Made by a program: the position numbers and the translations under genes. The notes beneath the pieces are model-generated. The model saw nothing but the letters and a program-made list of their open reading frames with translations, made no database searches and was not told where the DNA came from. From Nitrospirota bacterium (GTDB taxonomy: Bacteria > Nitrospirota > UBA9217), in assembly GCA_017885365.1 (NCBI GenBank), contig JAFNGD010000141.1, forward strand, positions 1 through 5,267: a stretch of DNA of 5,267 nt, read 5' to 3'. Of the stretch, positions 1 to 5,246 are shown piece by piece (within the stretch, counting starts at the first letter, position 1; every line of letters starts with the position of its first letter).

Positions 1-182
1 TCAAGCACGAGACCCACCGGCCGCTTTTACAAATAGCGGACCCGCTGGCGAAGATACGGGAGCTGCTGGATGCCCGGGACCGGTTCTACCGCCAGGCGGA
101 CTTTGTCATCGACACCTCGGAGCGGTCCGTGGACGACGTGATCGCCGAGATCAAAGAGAAGGTACGCTATGCATGTTGTTAA
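1..182 (+). CDS. aroK: Shikimate kinase, C-terminal end (partial)
   Basis: Only the last 59 codons are in the window; the reading frame starts at base 3 and stops at TAA 180-182. Shikimate kinase phosphorylates shikimate to shikimate-3-phosphate with ATP in the cytoplasmic chorismate pathway. The visible part contains RPLL near its start, which in this family lies in or just after the substrate-binding lid. It is followed by a helix with a conserved Arg-x-x-x-Tyr (ARDRFY, usually R-x-PLY) and then [18 protein letters not shown], the typical terminal strand and helix of AroK (V-DTS--S---V---I). The P-loop and Asp/Arg catalytic residues lie upstream, outside the window. The stop codon lies inside aroB (14-nt overlap), so the two genes are probably translationally coupled. 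The identification rests on a short tail but is strongly backed by the neighbour. Confidence 0.88.
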   Translation, partial: KHETHRPLLQIADPLAKIRELLDARDRFYRQADFVIDTSERSVDDVIAEIKEKVRYACC

Positions 183-1251
183 GGTAGAGCTCGGCGCACG
201 GAGCTATGACATCCTCATTGGCGCGAAGCTGGAGAAGTTGGGCGAAGAGATGGGCAGGCTCCGTTTCGGCCGGAAGACCGCCGTGGTTACGAACCCCACG
301 GTGAACGGGCTCTACGGCCAGCGCGTGCTCAAGGCCCTGACGGCGGCCGGCTTCCTGGCGATGCCCGTGGAGGTCCCCGACGGCGAACAATACAAGACCC
401 TGGACTGGGCCAATGCTGTCTTCACCGCGCTCCTGATCAACACCTTCGACCGCCGATCGCCGCTCGTGGCGCTGGGCGGCGGCGTGATCGGCGACCTGAC
501 GGGCTTTGCCGCATCCTGCTACATGCGGGGCGTGCCCTTCGTCCAGGTGCCGACGACGCTCCTCTCTATGGTGGACAGCAGTGTCGGCGGCAAGACCGGC
601 GTGAACCACCCCATGGGCAAGAACATGATCGGAGCGTTCTACCAGCCCAGGCTCGTGCTCATGGACCTGGACACGCTCAAGACGCTGCCGAAGGAGGAGT
701 TCCTCTCAGGCATGGCCGAAGTGATCAAGTACGGCATGATCTGGGACCGCGAGCTGTTCGACTTCCTCGACAAGAACCGGGAGAAGATCCTCGCCCAGGA
801 GCAGGGGCCGCTGGGCCACATCATCCGGCGTTCCTGCGAGATCAAGGCGGACGTGGTGAGCAAGGACGAACGCGAAGGCGGCCTCCGCGCCATCCTGAAC
901 CTCGGCCACACGGTGGGGCACGCGGTCGAGACGCTGTCGAACTATACGGTGCGCCATGGCGAAGCGGTGGCCATCGGCATGGTGTATGCCGCGAAGCTTG
1001 CCCACCGCATTGGTCAGTGCGAGGCCAGGGTCCCCGAGCGGGTGGAAAAGCTCGTCCGTGATTACGGCCTGCCGGTCAGTCTCTCGGTCCTGAAGCGCCG
1101 TCCTTCCGTTACCGAGCTCATGGACGTCATCCAGGTGGACAAGAAGGCCGAGGGCGGCAAGGTGCGCCTGGTCCTGCCGAAGAAGGTCGGCGAGGTCGTC
1201 ATGACCAGGGAGTGGGACGAGCAGCAGTTCAGGGCGCTGCTCGCCGAATGA
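169..1251 (+). CDS. aroB: 3-dehydroquinate synthase
   Basis: This 360-residue protein has the usual family length. It converts DAHP to 3-dehydroquinate using NAD+ and a divalent metal (zinc or cobalt), the second step of the shikimate pathway, in the cytoplasm. The NAD-binding motif [11 protein letters not shown] is at residues 103-113, followed by [20 protein letters not shown] at 127-146 with active-site Lys142, and Lys151. The metal ligands are Glu184 (GMAEVIKYG), His247 (NLGHTVGH) and His263 ([10 protein letters not shown]). All expected catalytic residues are present, so the enzyme should be active. The start ATG at 169 has AGAAGG at 157-162, 6 nt upstream, and lies inside the end of aroK. 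The next gene starts 26 nt after the stop. Dehydroquinate synthase-like relatives such as EVS or DOIS cyclases are less likely given the aroK neighbour and the motif set. Confidence 0.97.
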   Translation: MHVVKVELGARSYDILIGAKLEKLGEEMGRLRFGRKTAVVTNPTVNGLYGQRVLKALTAAGFLAMPVEVPDGEQYKTLDWANAVFTALLINTFDRRSPLVALGGGVIGDLTGFAASCYMRGVPFVQVPTTLLSMVDSSVGGKTGVNHPMGKNMIGAFYQPRLVLMDLDTLKTLPKEEFLSGMAEVIKYGMIWDRELFDFLDKNREKILAQEQGPLGHIIRRSCEIKADVVSKDEREGGLRAILNLGHTVGHAVETLSNYTVRHGEAVAIGMVYAAKLAHRIGQCEARVPERVEKLVRDYGLPVSLSVLKRRPSVTELMDVIQVDKKAEGGKVRLVLPKKVGEVVMTREWDEQQFRALLAE

Positions 1252-1265
1252 GACGAAGCGACCGC

Positions 1266-1274
1266 AAGGAGGGG
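1266..1274 (+). promoter_or_regulatory. Ribosome binding site deciding a GTG start
   Basis: AAGGAGGGG ends 3 nt before GTG at 1278 (AGGAGG-to-start spacing is 5 nt). It favours GTG 1278 as the start of the DUF4145-type gene over the in-frame ATGs at 1212, which lies deep inside aroB, and 1248, which overlaps the aroB stop as ATGA but has no good Shine-Dalgarno sequence. Confidence 0.75.
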
Positions 1275-1277
1275 AGC

Positions 1278-1970
1278 GTGAGCGAATATATCTGGCAATG
1301 TCCGTTCTGCGGCACGGACCAGCCCGTGACGGACAAAGAACGGCAGGTGGCTATTGCGGACCTGACGCTGCCGAACGCGGACGGACCGCGTCGCCTCGTG
1401 ACTAAGTTCGTGGTCTGCCCCAACGCGAAATGCCGCAGGTTCTCCCTGACCGCGTCCCTGCACGGCCGTGAGGTCGTCGGAACACGGGTCTACAGGGGAA
1501 AGCACCTTACTTCCTGGAACCTCGTGCCGCCATCGCGCGCCCGGGCATTCCCGGTCTCGCTTCCGCCGGAGGTCCTTGAAGACTATCATGAGGCCTGCCT
1601 TACCCTCGAACTGAGCCCCAAGGTGTCTGCGGCCCTATCCCGGCGCTGCATCTCGGCGATACTGAGGGACTACTGGCGCGTACAGCCGGGAAGCCTGAAC
1701 GACGAGCTTCGCCAGATCAAGGGCACAGCGGACCCGCTCACCTGGGAGGCCATCGAGTCTGTCCGGAAGAGCGGCATGATCGGCGCCCGCATGGAGGCAG
1801 CCGGCGCCGAGGTCCAGGACGCCGATCCCGGTGAAGCGGAGCTGCTGATCGGTCTGATCGAAACGCTGATCCAGGACTGGTACATCGCCCGGGAGGAGCG
1901 TCGGAAGCGGCTGCAGAAGATACGCCGGATCACCGGCGAGGAAACAGTGGAAAAGGAGGCAGACGAATGA
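1278..1970 (+). CDS. DUF4145-type protein with zinc-ribbon-like N-terminus
   Basis: This is a 230-residue cytoplasmic protein of unknown function, starting at GTG. Residues 8-11 are CPFC and residues 47-52 are CPNAKC. The resulting pairs Cys8/Cys11 and Cys47/Cys52 resemble a zinc ribbon. Residues from about 97 to 212 form a mostly helical domain: a stretch around 102-133 (EDYHEACLTLELSPKVSAAL, then SRRCISAILRDYW), a DPLTWEAIESVRKSGMIG segment at 152-169, and an acidic turn then EAELLIGLIETLIQDWYIAREERRKR at 186-211. This order matches my knowledge of DUF4145 proteins, in which aged or clustered 'ALSRRxxxxIL' helices precede a C-terminal 'E--LI--IE-L---WY---E' helix. DUF4145 domains occur alone and in restriction or defence loci, but nothing here shows a defence role. 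It sits between aroB and a TPR gene and its stop overlaps a possible ATG at 1967 (ATGA). Function is not assigned. Confidence 0.82.
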   Translation: MSEYIWQCPFCGTDQPVTDKERQVAIADLTLPNADGPRRLVTKFVVCPNAKCRRFSLTASLHGREVVGTRVYRGKHLTSWNLVPPSRARAFPVSLPPEVLEDYHEACLTLELSPKVSAALSRRCISAILRDYWRVQPGSLNDELRQIKGTADPLTWEAIESVRKSGMIGARMEAAGAEVQDADPGEAELLIGLIETLIQDWYIAREERRKRLQKIRRITGEETVEKEADE

Positions 1971-2005
1971 CGCGGCAGAAACGTGTTCACCAAGGAATGT
2001 CTTTC

Positions 2006-2020
2006 AGGAGGGGCGGTGGA
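2006..2020 (+). promoter_or_regulatory. Ribosome binding region deciding the TPR-protein start
   Basis: AGGAGGGG at 2006-2013 and GGTGGA at 2015-2020 precede ATG 2024. The first is a strong Shine-Dalgarno sequence at slightly long spacing (12 nt from AGGAGG), the second a weaker one placed very close. Starting at 2024 yields a clean signal peptide. The longer versions from 1967 or 1997 would add a charged, non-hydrophobic extension ahead of it. Confidence 0.6.
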
Positions 2021-2023
2021 ACC

Positions 2024-2827
2024 ATGGTACGACGAATGATGATCTGGTGTTTTGTCCTTGGCGGCATCATGGCGACGATGCCCGGCAGCGTTCTGTCTGC
2101 CGATGCCGCCAAGGGCCCGAAGCAGGACTGGCAAAAGGCGTCAGAGTACGCCGGCAACAAGCTGTACCTTGATGCGGTGGAGTATTACACCCGGGCAATC
2201 CGGACGAACAAGGGCGAGATACCGATGGAGGACGTGGCCCGGATCTTCAACAGCAGGGGCATGGCCTACCTGGGCCTGAACAATTGGGACCGTGCCATAG
2301 ACGATTTCAGCAATGCGCTCGAGCTGGATGATAAGAATCAGGAAGCCGCCCTGAACCGGGGCGGCGTGTTTCTGAACCGGAAGCAGTACGAGCAGGCGCT
2401 GGGCGATTTCAGCATGGTGATCAAGCTGAACCCCCGGAGCGTTGCGGCATATGCCGGCAGGAGCAGGGCCTTCCAGGAAGCAGGCGACCATGATAAGTCC
2501 ATCGCGGACCTCACGAAGCTCCTCGAGATCGAGCCGCGCAATGTCGGCGCGCTGTATAGCATGGGGGTGTCCTATAAGGCCAAACAGCAGGATGAAAAGG
2601 CGCTGGAGACCTTCGACAAAGTGCTCAAGATCGACTCGAACTATGCCGCCGCATCGTACCAGAAGGCGGGCATCTATGCACGCACGAAGAAGATCGATGC
2701 CGCCTGCGTCTGGCTGGACATAGCGGTCGCCGACGGCTATCGTGATTGGGGCGCTTTGAAGAACGACCCGGATTTTGACGCCATCCGCAAGGTCGACTGC
2801 TACCGGAAGGCCGTGGCAGGCAAATAG
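2024..2827 (+). CDS. Exported tetratricopeptide repeat protein
   Basis: With the ATG at 2024 the protein has 267 residues. Residues 1-26 form a signal peptide: basic MVRR, hydrophobic stretch, probable cleavage near VLSA-DAA. There is no lipobox cysteine, so it is likely a soluble periplasmic protein. About six TPR units follow: roughly 35-68, 71-104 (IFNSRGMAYLGLNNWDRAID), 106-138 (ALNRGGVFLNRKQYEQALGD), 139-172, 174-206 (ALYSMGVSYKAKQQDEKALE) and a divergent last one from 208. The end, ADGYRDWGALKNDPDFDAIR, is the familiar closing motif of many bacterial TPR proteins. TPR arrays are protein-binding scaffolds, and the partner cannot be told from sequence. Cys228 and Cys259 are the only cysteines in the predicted mature part and could form a disulfide in the periplasm. 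It follows the DUF4145-type gene by 53 nt and is probably co-transcribed with it. Confidence 0.85.
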   Translation: MVRRMMIWCFVLGGIMATMPGSVLSADAAKGPKQDWQKASEYAGNKLYLDAVEYYTRAIRTNKGEIPMEDVARIFNSRGMAYLGLNNWDRAIDDFSNALELDDKNQEAALNRGGVFLNRKQYEQALGDFSMVIKLNPRSVAAYAGRSRAFQEAGDHDKSIADLTKLLEIEPRNVGALYSMGVSYKAKQQDEKALETFDKVLKIDSNYAAASYQKAGIYARTKKIDAACVWLDIAVADGYRDWGALKNDPDFDAIRKVDCYRKAVAGK

Positions 2828-2894
2828 CGGAAGAACGCTCCTGACGGGAAGATGCGGATGACGGCGCAGTGCCCCCATCCCGAAGGTCCCCACC

Positions 2895-4316
2895 ATGTAC
2901 GATCTGATCGGAGCATACCTGACACGGGTTGCCGCACTCGCGCCCCGGCCGATCTATCTTGTCGGCGGCTCCGTCCGTGACCTGCTGAGCGGGGCCCGGA
3001 CCATCAAGGACATTGACCTCGTGATGCCGTCGGGCTCCGAGGATGTGGCGCGGACGTTTGCTGAGGTCATCGGCGGGAGCTTTTTCTTCCTCGACGAGGA
3101 ACGGAAGATCACGCGGGTGGTGAAGCGCGAAGCGGACGGGACGATCCAGTTCGACTTTACGAACTTCGACGGGCCGGACCTGCATGCCGACCTCGCGCGG
3201 CGGGATTTCACGGTCAATGCCATGGCCATCGGTGTAACGGAATTCCTCGCGCAGGGGTCGCTGGACGGGCTCATCGACCTCTTCGACGGCAGGGAGGATG
3301 TCCGGCAGAAGCTGGTCCGGGTCGCAGACCCGAAGGTGCTCGACGACGATCCTCTCCGGCTCCTGCGCGCCGTGCGGTTTGTGGCGACCCTCGGTTTCAG
3401 CATCGAGAGAACGACGGCGGAGCACATCAAGGCCCGCGCAGACCTTATCACGAAACCCTCACCGGAGCGCATCCGGGACGAGCTCTTCCAGATACTCTCG
3501 GTCAGGGGCGCGGGCCGGCATCTTCTGCTCATGGAGTCGCTCGGCCTGCTCAAGAAGCTCCTGCCCGAACTGGAGCCGCTCAAGGACTTTGCCCCCGGCA
3601 AACACCATCTCTACGACATCTTCACGCACTCCCTGAAGACAGCAGAGTACGTGGACAGCGTTATGGAGAACCTCCCCGGCCTGTCGCCCGGACATGCCGG
3701 TACGGTCCTCGCGCATCTCGACGAAGAACTCGAACAGTTCGTGACCCGAAAGGCCGCCCTCCGCTTCGCCTGCCTTCTGCACGACACCGCCAAGTCCGAG
3801 ACCTACAGCCGCGACGAGGATGGGGACATCCATTTCTTCGGCCATGACACGATCGGCGCCGACAAGGCGTTGTTCATCTGCCAGCGGTTCCGGCTGTCGA
3901 ACGAGACCTCGTCGGTGGTGTCCAGGCTCATCAGGCATCATATGCGTCCGCTCAACCTGTCCGTTCCCGGCGGTCCGAGCAGGCGGGCGCTGTACCGCTA
4001 CTGCCGGGACCTCAAGGACGCCGTGCCGGAGAGCATCGTCCTGTCCCTTGCCGACGCAAAGGCGACCTTGGAGGTCATGCCCGCCGAAGGCTTCACCGAC
4101 ACGCAGAAGATCTCGGGGCAGATCCTCGATTACTATTACGGCAAGTTCCTCAAGGTCGAGGCGAAGCCCTTCGTGACAGGCAAGGACCTCATCGCGCGGG
4201 GAAGGGAACCGGGCCCGAGGTTCCGCGAGGTCCTCGAGGACATCAAGGAGCGGCAGGCGGAGGGGACGCTGAAGGACCGGCAGGATGCGCTGGAGTATCT
4301 CGACACCCTGCCGTAG
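2895..4316 (+). CDS. CCA tRNA nucleotidyltransferase / poly(A) polymerase family protein with HD domain
   Basis: This 473-residue cytoplasmic protein is a class II member of the nucleotidyltransferase superfamily that adds CCA (or only CC or A) to tRNA 3' ends, or poly(A) to RNA. Motif A is YLVGGSVRDLL at 21-31 followed by KDIDLVM, giving the metal-binding carboxylates Asp39 and Asp41. The flexible-loop/RRD motif is DLHADLARRDFTVNAMA at 95-111. The nucleotide-recognition helix is DDPLRLLRAVRF at 151-162, with Asp-Asp where Glu-Asp is usual, and PSPERIRDEL is at 188-197. An HD domain follows with an apparently complete ligand set: His245 (DIFTHSL), His296-Asp297 (LLHDTAK), His317 (FFGHD), His348/349 and Asp387 (SLADAK). 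The C-terminal segment 425-471 (PFVTGKDLIARGREPGPRF onward) is typical of tRNA-binding tails in this family. The start at 2895 has GAAGG at 2882-2886. Sequence alone cannot separate cca, CC-adding, A-adding and pcnB-type activity, so no symbol is given. Confidence 0.93.
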   Translation: MYDLIGAYLTRVAALAPRPIYLVGGSVRDLLSGARTIKDIDLVMPSGSEDVARTFAEVIGGSFFFLDEERKITRVVKREADGTIQFDFTNFDGPDLHADLARRDFTVNAMAIGVTEFLAQGSLDGLIDLFDGREDVRQKLVRVADPKVLDDDPLRLLRAVRFVATLGFSIERTTAEHIKARADLITKPSPERIRDELFQILSVRGAGRHLLLMESLGLLKKLLPELEPLKDFAPGKHHLYDIFTHSLKTAEYVDSVMENLPGLSPGHAGTVLAHLDEELEQFVTRKAALRFACLLHDTAKSETYSRDEDGDIHFFGHDTIGADKALFICQRFRLSNETSSVVSRLIRHHMRPLNLSVPGGPSRRALYRYCRDLKDAVPESIVLSLADAKATLEVMPAEGFTDTQKISGQILDYYYGKFLKVEAKPFVTGKDLIARGREPGPRFREVLEDIKERQAEGTLKDRQDALEYLDTLP

Positions 4317-4320
4317 ACGA

Positions 4321-4374
4321 AATCCGGCGAAGCTCCCTGCGGCGAGCTGCGGGCAACTCGCTCGCTCCGGGATT
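4321..4374 (+). repeat. Palindromic repeat unit 1 (REP-like, degenerate)
   Basis: A hairpin with an 8-bp stem pairs 4336-4343 with 4346-4353 around a GA loop, using two G-U pairs (left arm CCTGCGGC, right arm GCTGCGGG). It is followed by CGCTCGCTCC at 4359-4368 and GGATT at 4370-4374. Outer arms AATCCGG (4321-4327) and CCGGGATT (4367-4374) are inverted with one extra G. Positions 4345-4374 match 4456-4485 at 26 of 30 bases. The unit begins only 4 nt after the stop of the nucleotidyltransferase gene. Confidence 0.65.
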
Positions 4375-4407
4375 TAAGCTCCCTACTGCAAGAGGCATGG
4401 AGCTTCG
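4328..4407 (+). repeat. Nested inverted repeat CGAAGCTCC ... GGAGCTTCG
   Basis: CGAAGCTCC at 4328-4336 is the perfect inverse of GGAGCTTCG at 4399-4407. A second copy of the left arm, AAGCTCCCT, occurs at 4376-4384, identical to 4330-4338. The right arm can therefore pair either with the distant copy (9 bp) or with the near copy, a 7-bp stem 4376-4382/4399-4405 with a 16-nt loop. The element overlaps unit 1 and makes the whole block a nested palindrome. No T-tract follows, so it is not an obvious Rho-independent terminator. Confidence 0.6.
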
Positions 4408-4435
4408 ATCCTCAAGGAATTATTGTTATTCTAAT

Positions 4436-4485
4436 CGCTCGCTAGCCCCGCAGCAAGCTGCGGGGAATGCGCTCGCTCCTGGATT
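4436..4485 (+). repeat. Palindromic repeat unit 2 (REP-like, perfect stem)
   Basis: CCCCGCAGCAAGCTGCGGGG at 4446-4465 is a perfect palindrome: 9-bp arms around AA, in practice an 8-bp stem with a CAAG loop. It is bracketed by direct copies of CGCTCGCT at 4436-4443 and 4470-4477, and a third copy lies in unit 1 at 4359-4366. It ends with CGCTCGCTCC-T-GGATT as unit 1 does. Size, GC-rich stem, pairing of units and intergenic location fit REP/BIME-type elements. Whether it is dispersed in the genome cannot be seen from one window. Confidence 0.7.
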
Positions 4486-4511
4486 CATCCTTTCCCGGTT
4501 CGGGGTGTCAC

Positions 4512-4757
4512 ATGTTTGGTGATAGGGAAATGACCTACGAGACGATGTCCGTGGAGGAACTGCGGGCCGAGCTCAAACGGCTCAAGGAGAACCTGTGCGA
4601 CCTGGAGGAAACGCAATCCTTCACGATGGGCAAGACCACGGTCCATATCGGCGCAGAGCAGGCGCAGGCCATGCAGGAAGAGTACGAAGAAGAATATACT
4701 CTGTACAACGGACAGATCGCGAGGATCGAAGGGATCCTGTCATCGAAGAGGAGATGA
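4512..4757 (+). CDS. Small hypothetical coiled-coil protein
   Basis: The ORF encodes 81 residues from ATG 4512 or 75 from ATG 4530. An upstream in-frame ATG at 4467 lies inside the palindromic repeat and is unlikely to be the start. The 4512 start has GGGGTG at 4502-4507. The 4530 start has AGGGA only 1 nt away, so the choice is uncertain. The product is charged and rich in Glu and Lys, with no signal peptide or membrane segment. A heptad-like helix (SVEELRAELKRLKENLCDLE) is followed by a middle segment, SFTMGKTTVHIGAEQAQ, and a second helix (EEYEEEYTLYNGQIARIEGI). This suggests an antiparallel helical hairpin or oligomeric coiled coil in the cytoplasm. I do not recognise a named family. Codon use resembles the neighbouring genes, which supports a real gene. 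Confidence 0.62.
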   Translation: MFGDREMTYETMSVEELRAELKRLKENLCDLEETQSFTMGKTTVHIGAEQAQAMQEEYEEEYTLYNGQIARIEGILSSKRR

Positions 4758-4777
4758 GGGCCGGACTGTCTCAAGAG

Positions 4778-4844
4778 TTGCAAAATTGCATGATTATCCG
4801 TGGAGTTGGTCCTCAAATTCTGCTTGCAGAATTTCGCAAATTAT
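4778..4844 (+). repeat. Degenerate AT-rich direct repeat in the upstream region of the small exported protein
   Basis: TTGCAAAATT-GCATGATTAT at 4778-4797 resembles TTGCAGAATTTCGCAAATTAT (4824-4844), 46 bp further on, with short insertions and substitutions. The first copy contains a 5-bp-arm inverted repeat (TGCAA-AA-TTGCA, 4779-4790). The second copy starts in the right arm of the 20-bp palindrome. Two similar sites in front of one gene could be a repeated regulator-binding site, but A/T-richness makes chance similarity possible. Confidence 0.3.
4815..4834 (+). promoter_or_regulatory. Perfect 20-bp palindrome, candidate operator
   Basis: AAATTCTGCTTGCAGAATTT has perfect 9-bp arms around TT and lies 64 nt upstream of the start codon at 4899. 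It is AT-rich and lacks a following T-tract, so a dimeric-repressor site is more plausible than a terminator. A weak promoter may lie next to it: candidate -10 hexamers TATGGT (4842-4847) and TATAGC (4851-4856), with no convincing -35. The operator role is inferred from symmetry and position only. Confidence 0.38.
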
Positions 4845-4882
4845 GGTATTTATAGCGCTCAAAAGCGGTACAAATTCTCTTT

Positions 4883-4890
4883 GGAGGGGG
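4883..4890 (+). promoter_or_regulatory. Strong ribosome binding site
   Basis: GGAGGGGG lies 8 nt before ATG 4899. Together with the signal peptide that begins at that ATG, it decides the start against the in-frame ATG at 4800, which would place 33 non-signal residues ahead of the hydrophobic segment. Confidence 0.75.
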
Positions 4891-4898
4891 TTCTCGGG

Positions 4899-5189
4899 AT
4901 GAAGAAGCTTACCGTTGTTCTGGTTGTTGTGCTGTCACTGTGTCTCGTTGTATCAATGGCGTTCGCCGCCGACATGAAGAAGGGTACTATCAAGTCCGTT
5001 GACGCCAAGGCCGGTTCGGTTGTCATCACGGTCGATGGCAAGGATGAGACGCTCAAGGCTGACAAGGGCGTGGACCTGGGCAAGTGCAAGGCCGGTGACA
5101 AGGTGGAGTTCACCGCCGAGAAGAACATGATGAAGTCGATGAAGGCCGCTACCGCCGCTCCGGCGAAGAAGGCCCCAGTGGGTTGCTAA
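4899..5189 (+). CDS. Small exported protein, DUF1344/CusF-like in outline
   Basis: This is a 96-residue precursor. Residues 1-23 are a classic signal peptide (MKK, a long hydrophobic stretch, then MAFA) with probable cleavage after AFA at 23, leaving about 73 residues in the periplasm. The mature part carries KGTIKSVDAKAGSVVITVDG at 28-47, a short DETLKADKGVDL segment, then KAGDKVEFTAEK at 64-75. This pattern of short beta strands ('G-I-SVD---G-V-I--DGK---L----G-KV---') is seen in DUF1344 and CusF-like small barrels. The tail is Lys/Ala/Met-rich (MMKSMKAATAAPAKKAP) and ends in Cys96; Cys63 is the only other cysteine of the mature chain. The CusF metal-site residues are not clearly present, so copper binding is not claimed. 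The gene has its own upstream region with a palindrome and a strong terminator, so it is likely monocistronic and well expressed. Confidence 0.78.
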   Translation: MKKLTVVLVVVLSLCLVVSMAFAADMKKGTIKSVDAKAGSVVITVDGKDETLKADKGVDLGKCKAGDKVEFTAEKNMMKSMKAATAAPAKKAPVGC

Positions 5190-5212
5190 GCATCAACTGA
5201 TCCTGTTCTTCC

Positions 5213-5246
5213 AAAGGCCGCCTCATTCGAGGCGGCCTTTTCTGTT
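5213..5246 (+). terminator. Rho-independent terminator
   Basis: AAAGGCCGCCTC (5213-5224) pairs perfectly with GAGGCGGCCTTT (5229-5240) across an ATTC loop, a 12-bp stem with a GC core, followed by TTTTCTGTT (5238-5246, overlapping the stem end). It lies 23 nt after the stop of the small exported protein and should end its transcript. The A-rich left foot gives some bidirectional character. Confidence 0.93.

Noticed and set aside
1212..1277. Earlier ATG starts (1212, 1248) for the DUF4145-type gene
   Set aside because: 1212 would overlap aroB by 40 nt and 1248 has no good ribosome binding site. The strong AAGGAGGGG points to GTG 1278, next to the CPFC motif.
1062..1589. Minus-strand open frame of 175 codons across the aroB/DUF4145 junction
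   Set aside because: It lies opposite two well-supported genes, has no recognisable motif, and is the kind of antisense frame GC-rich DNA produces.
1967..2023. ATG 1967 start for the TPR protein (ATGA overlap with the previous stop)
   Set aside because: It would put 19 charged residues before a textbook signal peptide. ATG 2024 has a better binding region and export logic.
2141..3425. Long minus-strand frames opposite the TPR and nucleotidyltransferase genes
   Set aside because: Their translations show no domain pattern, and their coding strand is opposite genes with clear family motifs. They are shadows of GC-rich codon use.
4446..4465. Perfect GC-rich hairpin as a Rho-independent terminator
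   Set aside because: It is followed by AATGCGCTCGC, not a T-tract, on the + strand, and the minus strand shows no T-run either. It also matches a second unit nearby, which favours a palindromic repeat.
4436..4477. CRISPR-like array from the repeated CGCTCGCT words
   Set aside because: The words are only 8 bp, irregularly spaced (77 and 34 bp), and part of larger palindromic units. There are no repeat-spacer units.
4806..4823. Possible sigma-54 promoter (GG ... GC) before the small exported protein
   Set aside because: The GG and GC elements are 12 nt apart rather than 10, and the surrounding bases do not fit the TGGCAC-N5-TTGC consensus.
4595..4855. Alternative + strand 86-codon frame overlapping the coiled-coil ORF
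   Set aside because: It is out of frame with the better-supported small gene, low in motif content, and runs across the AT-rich regulatory palindrome.
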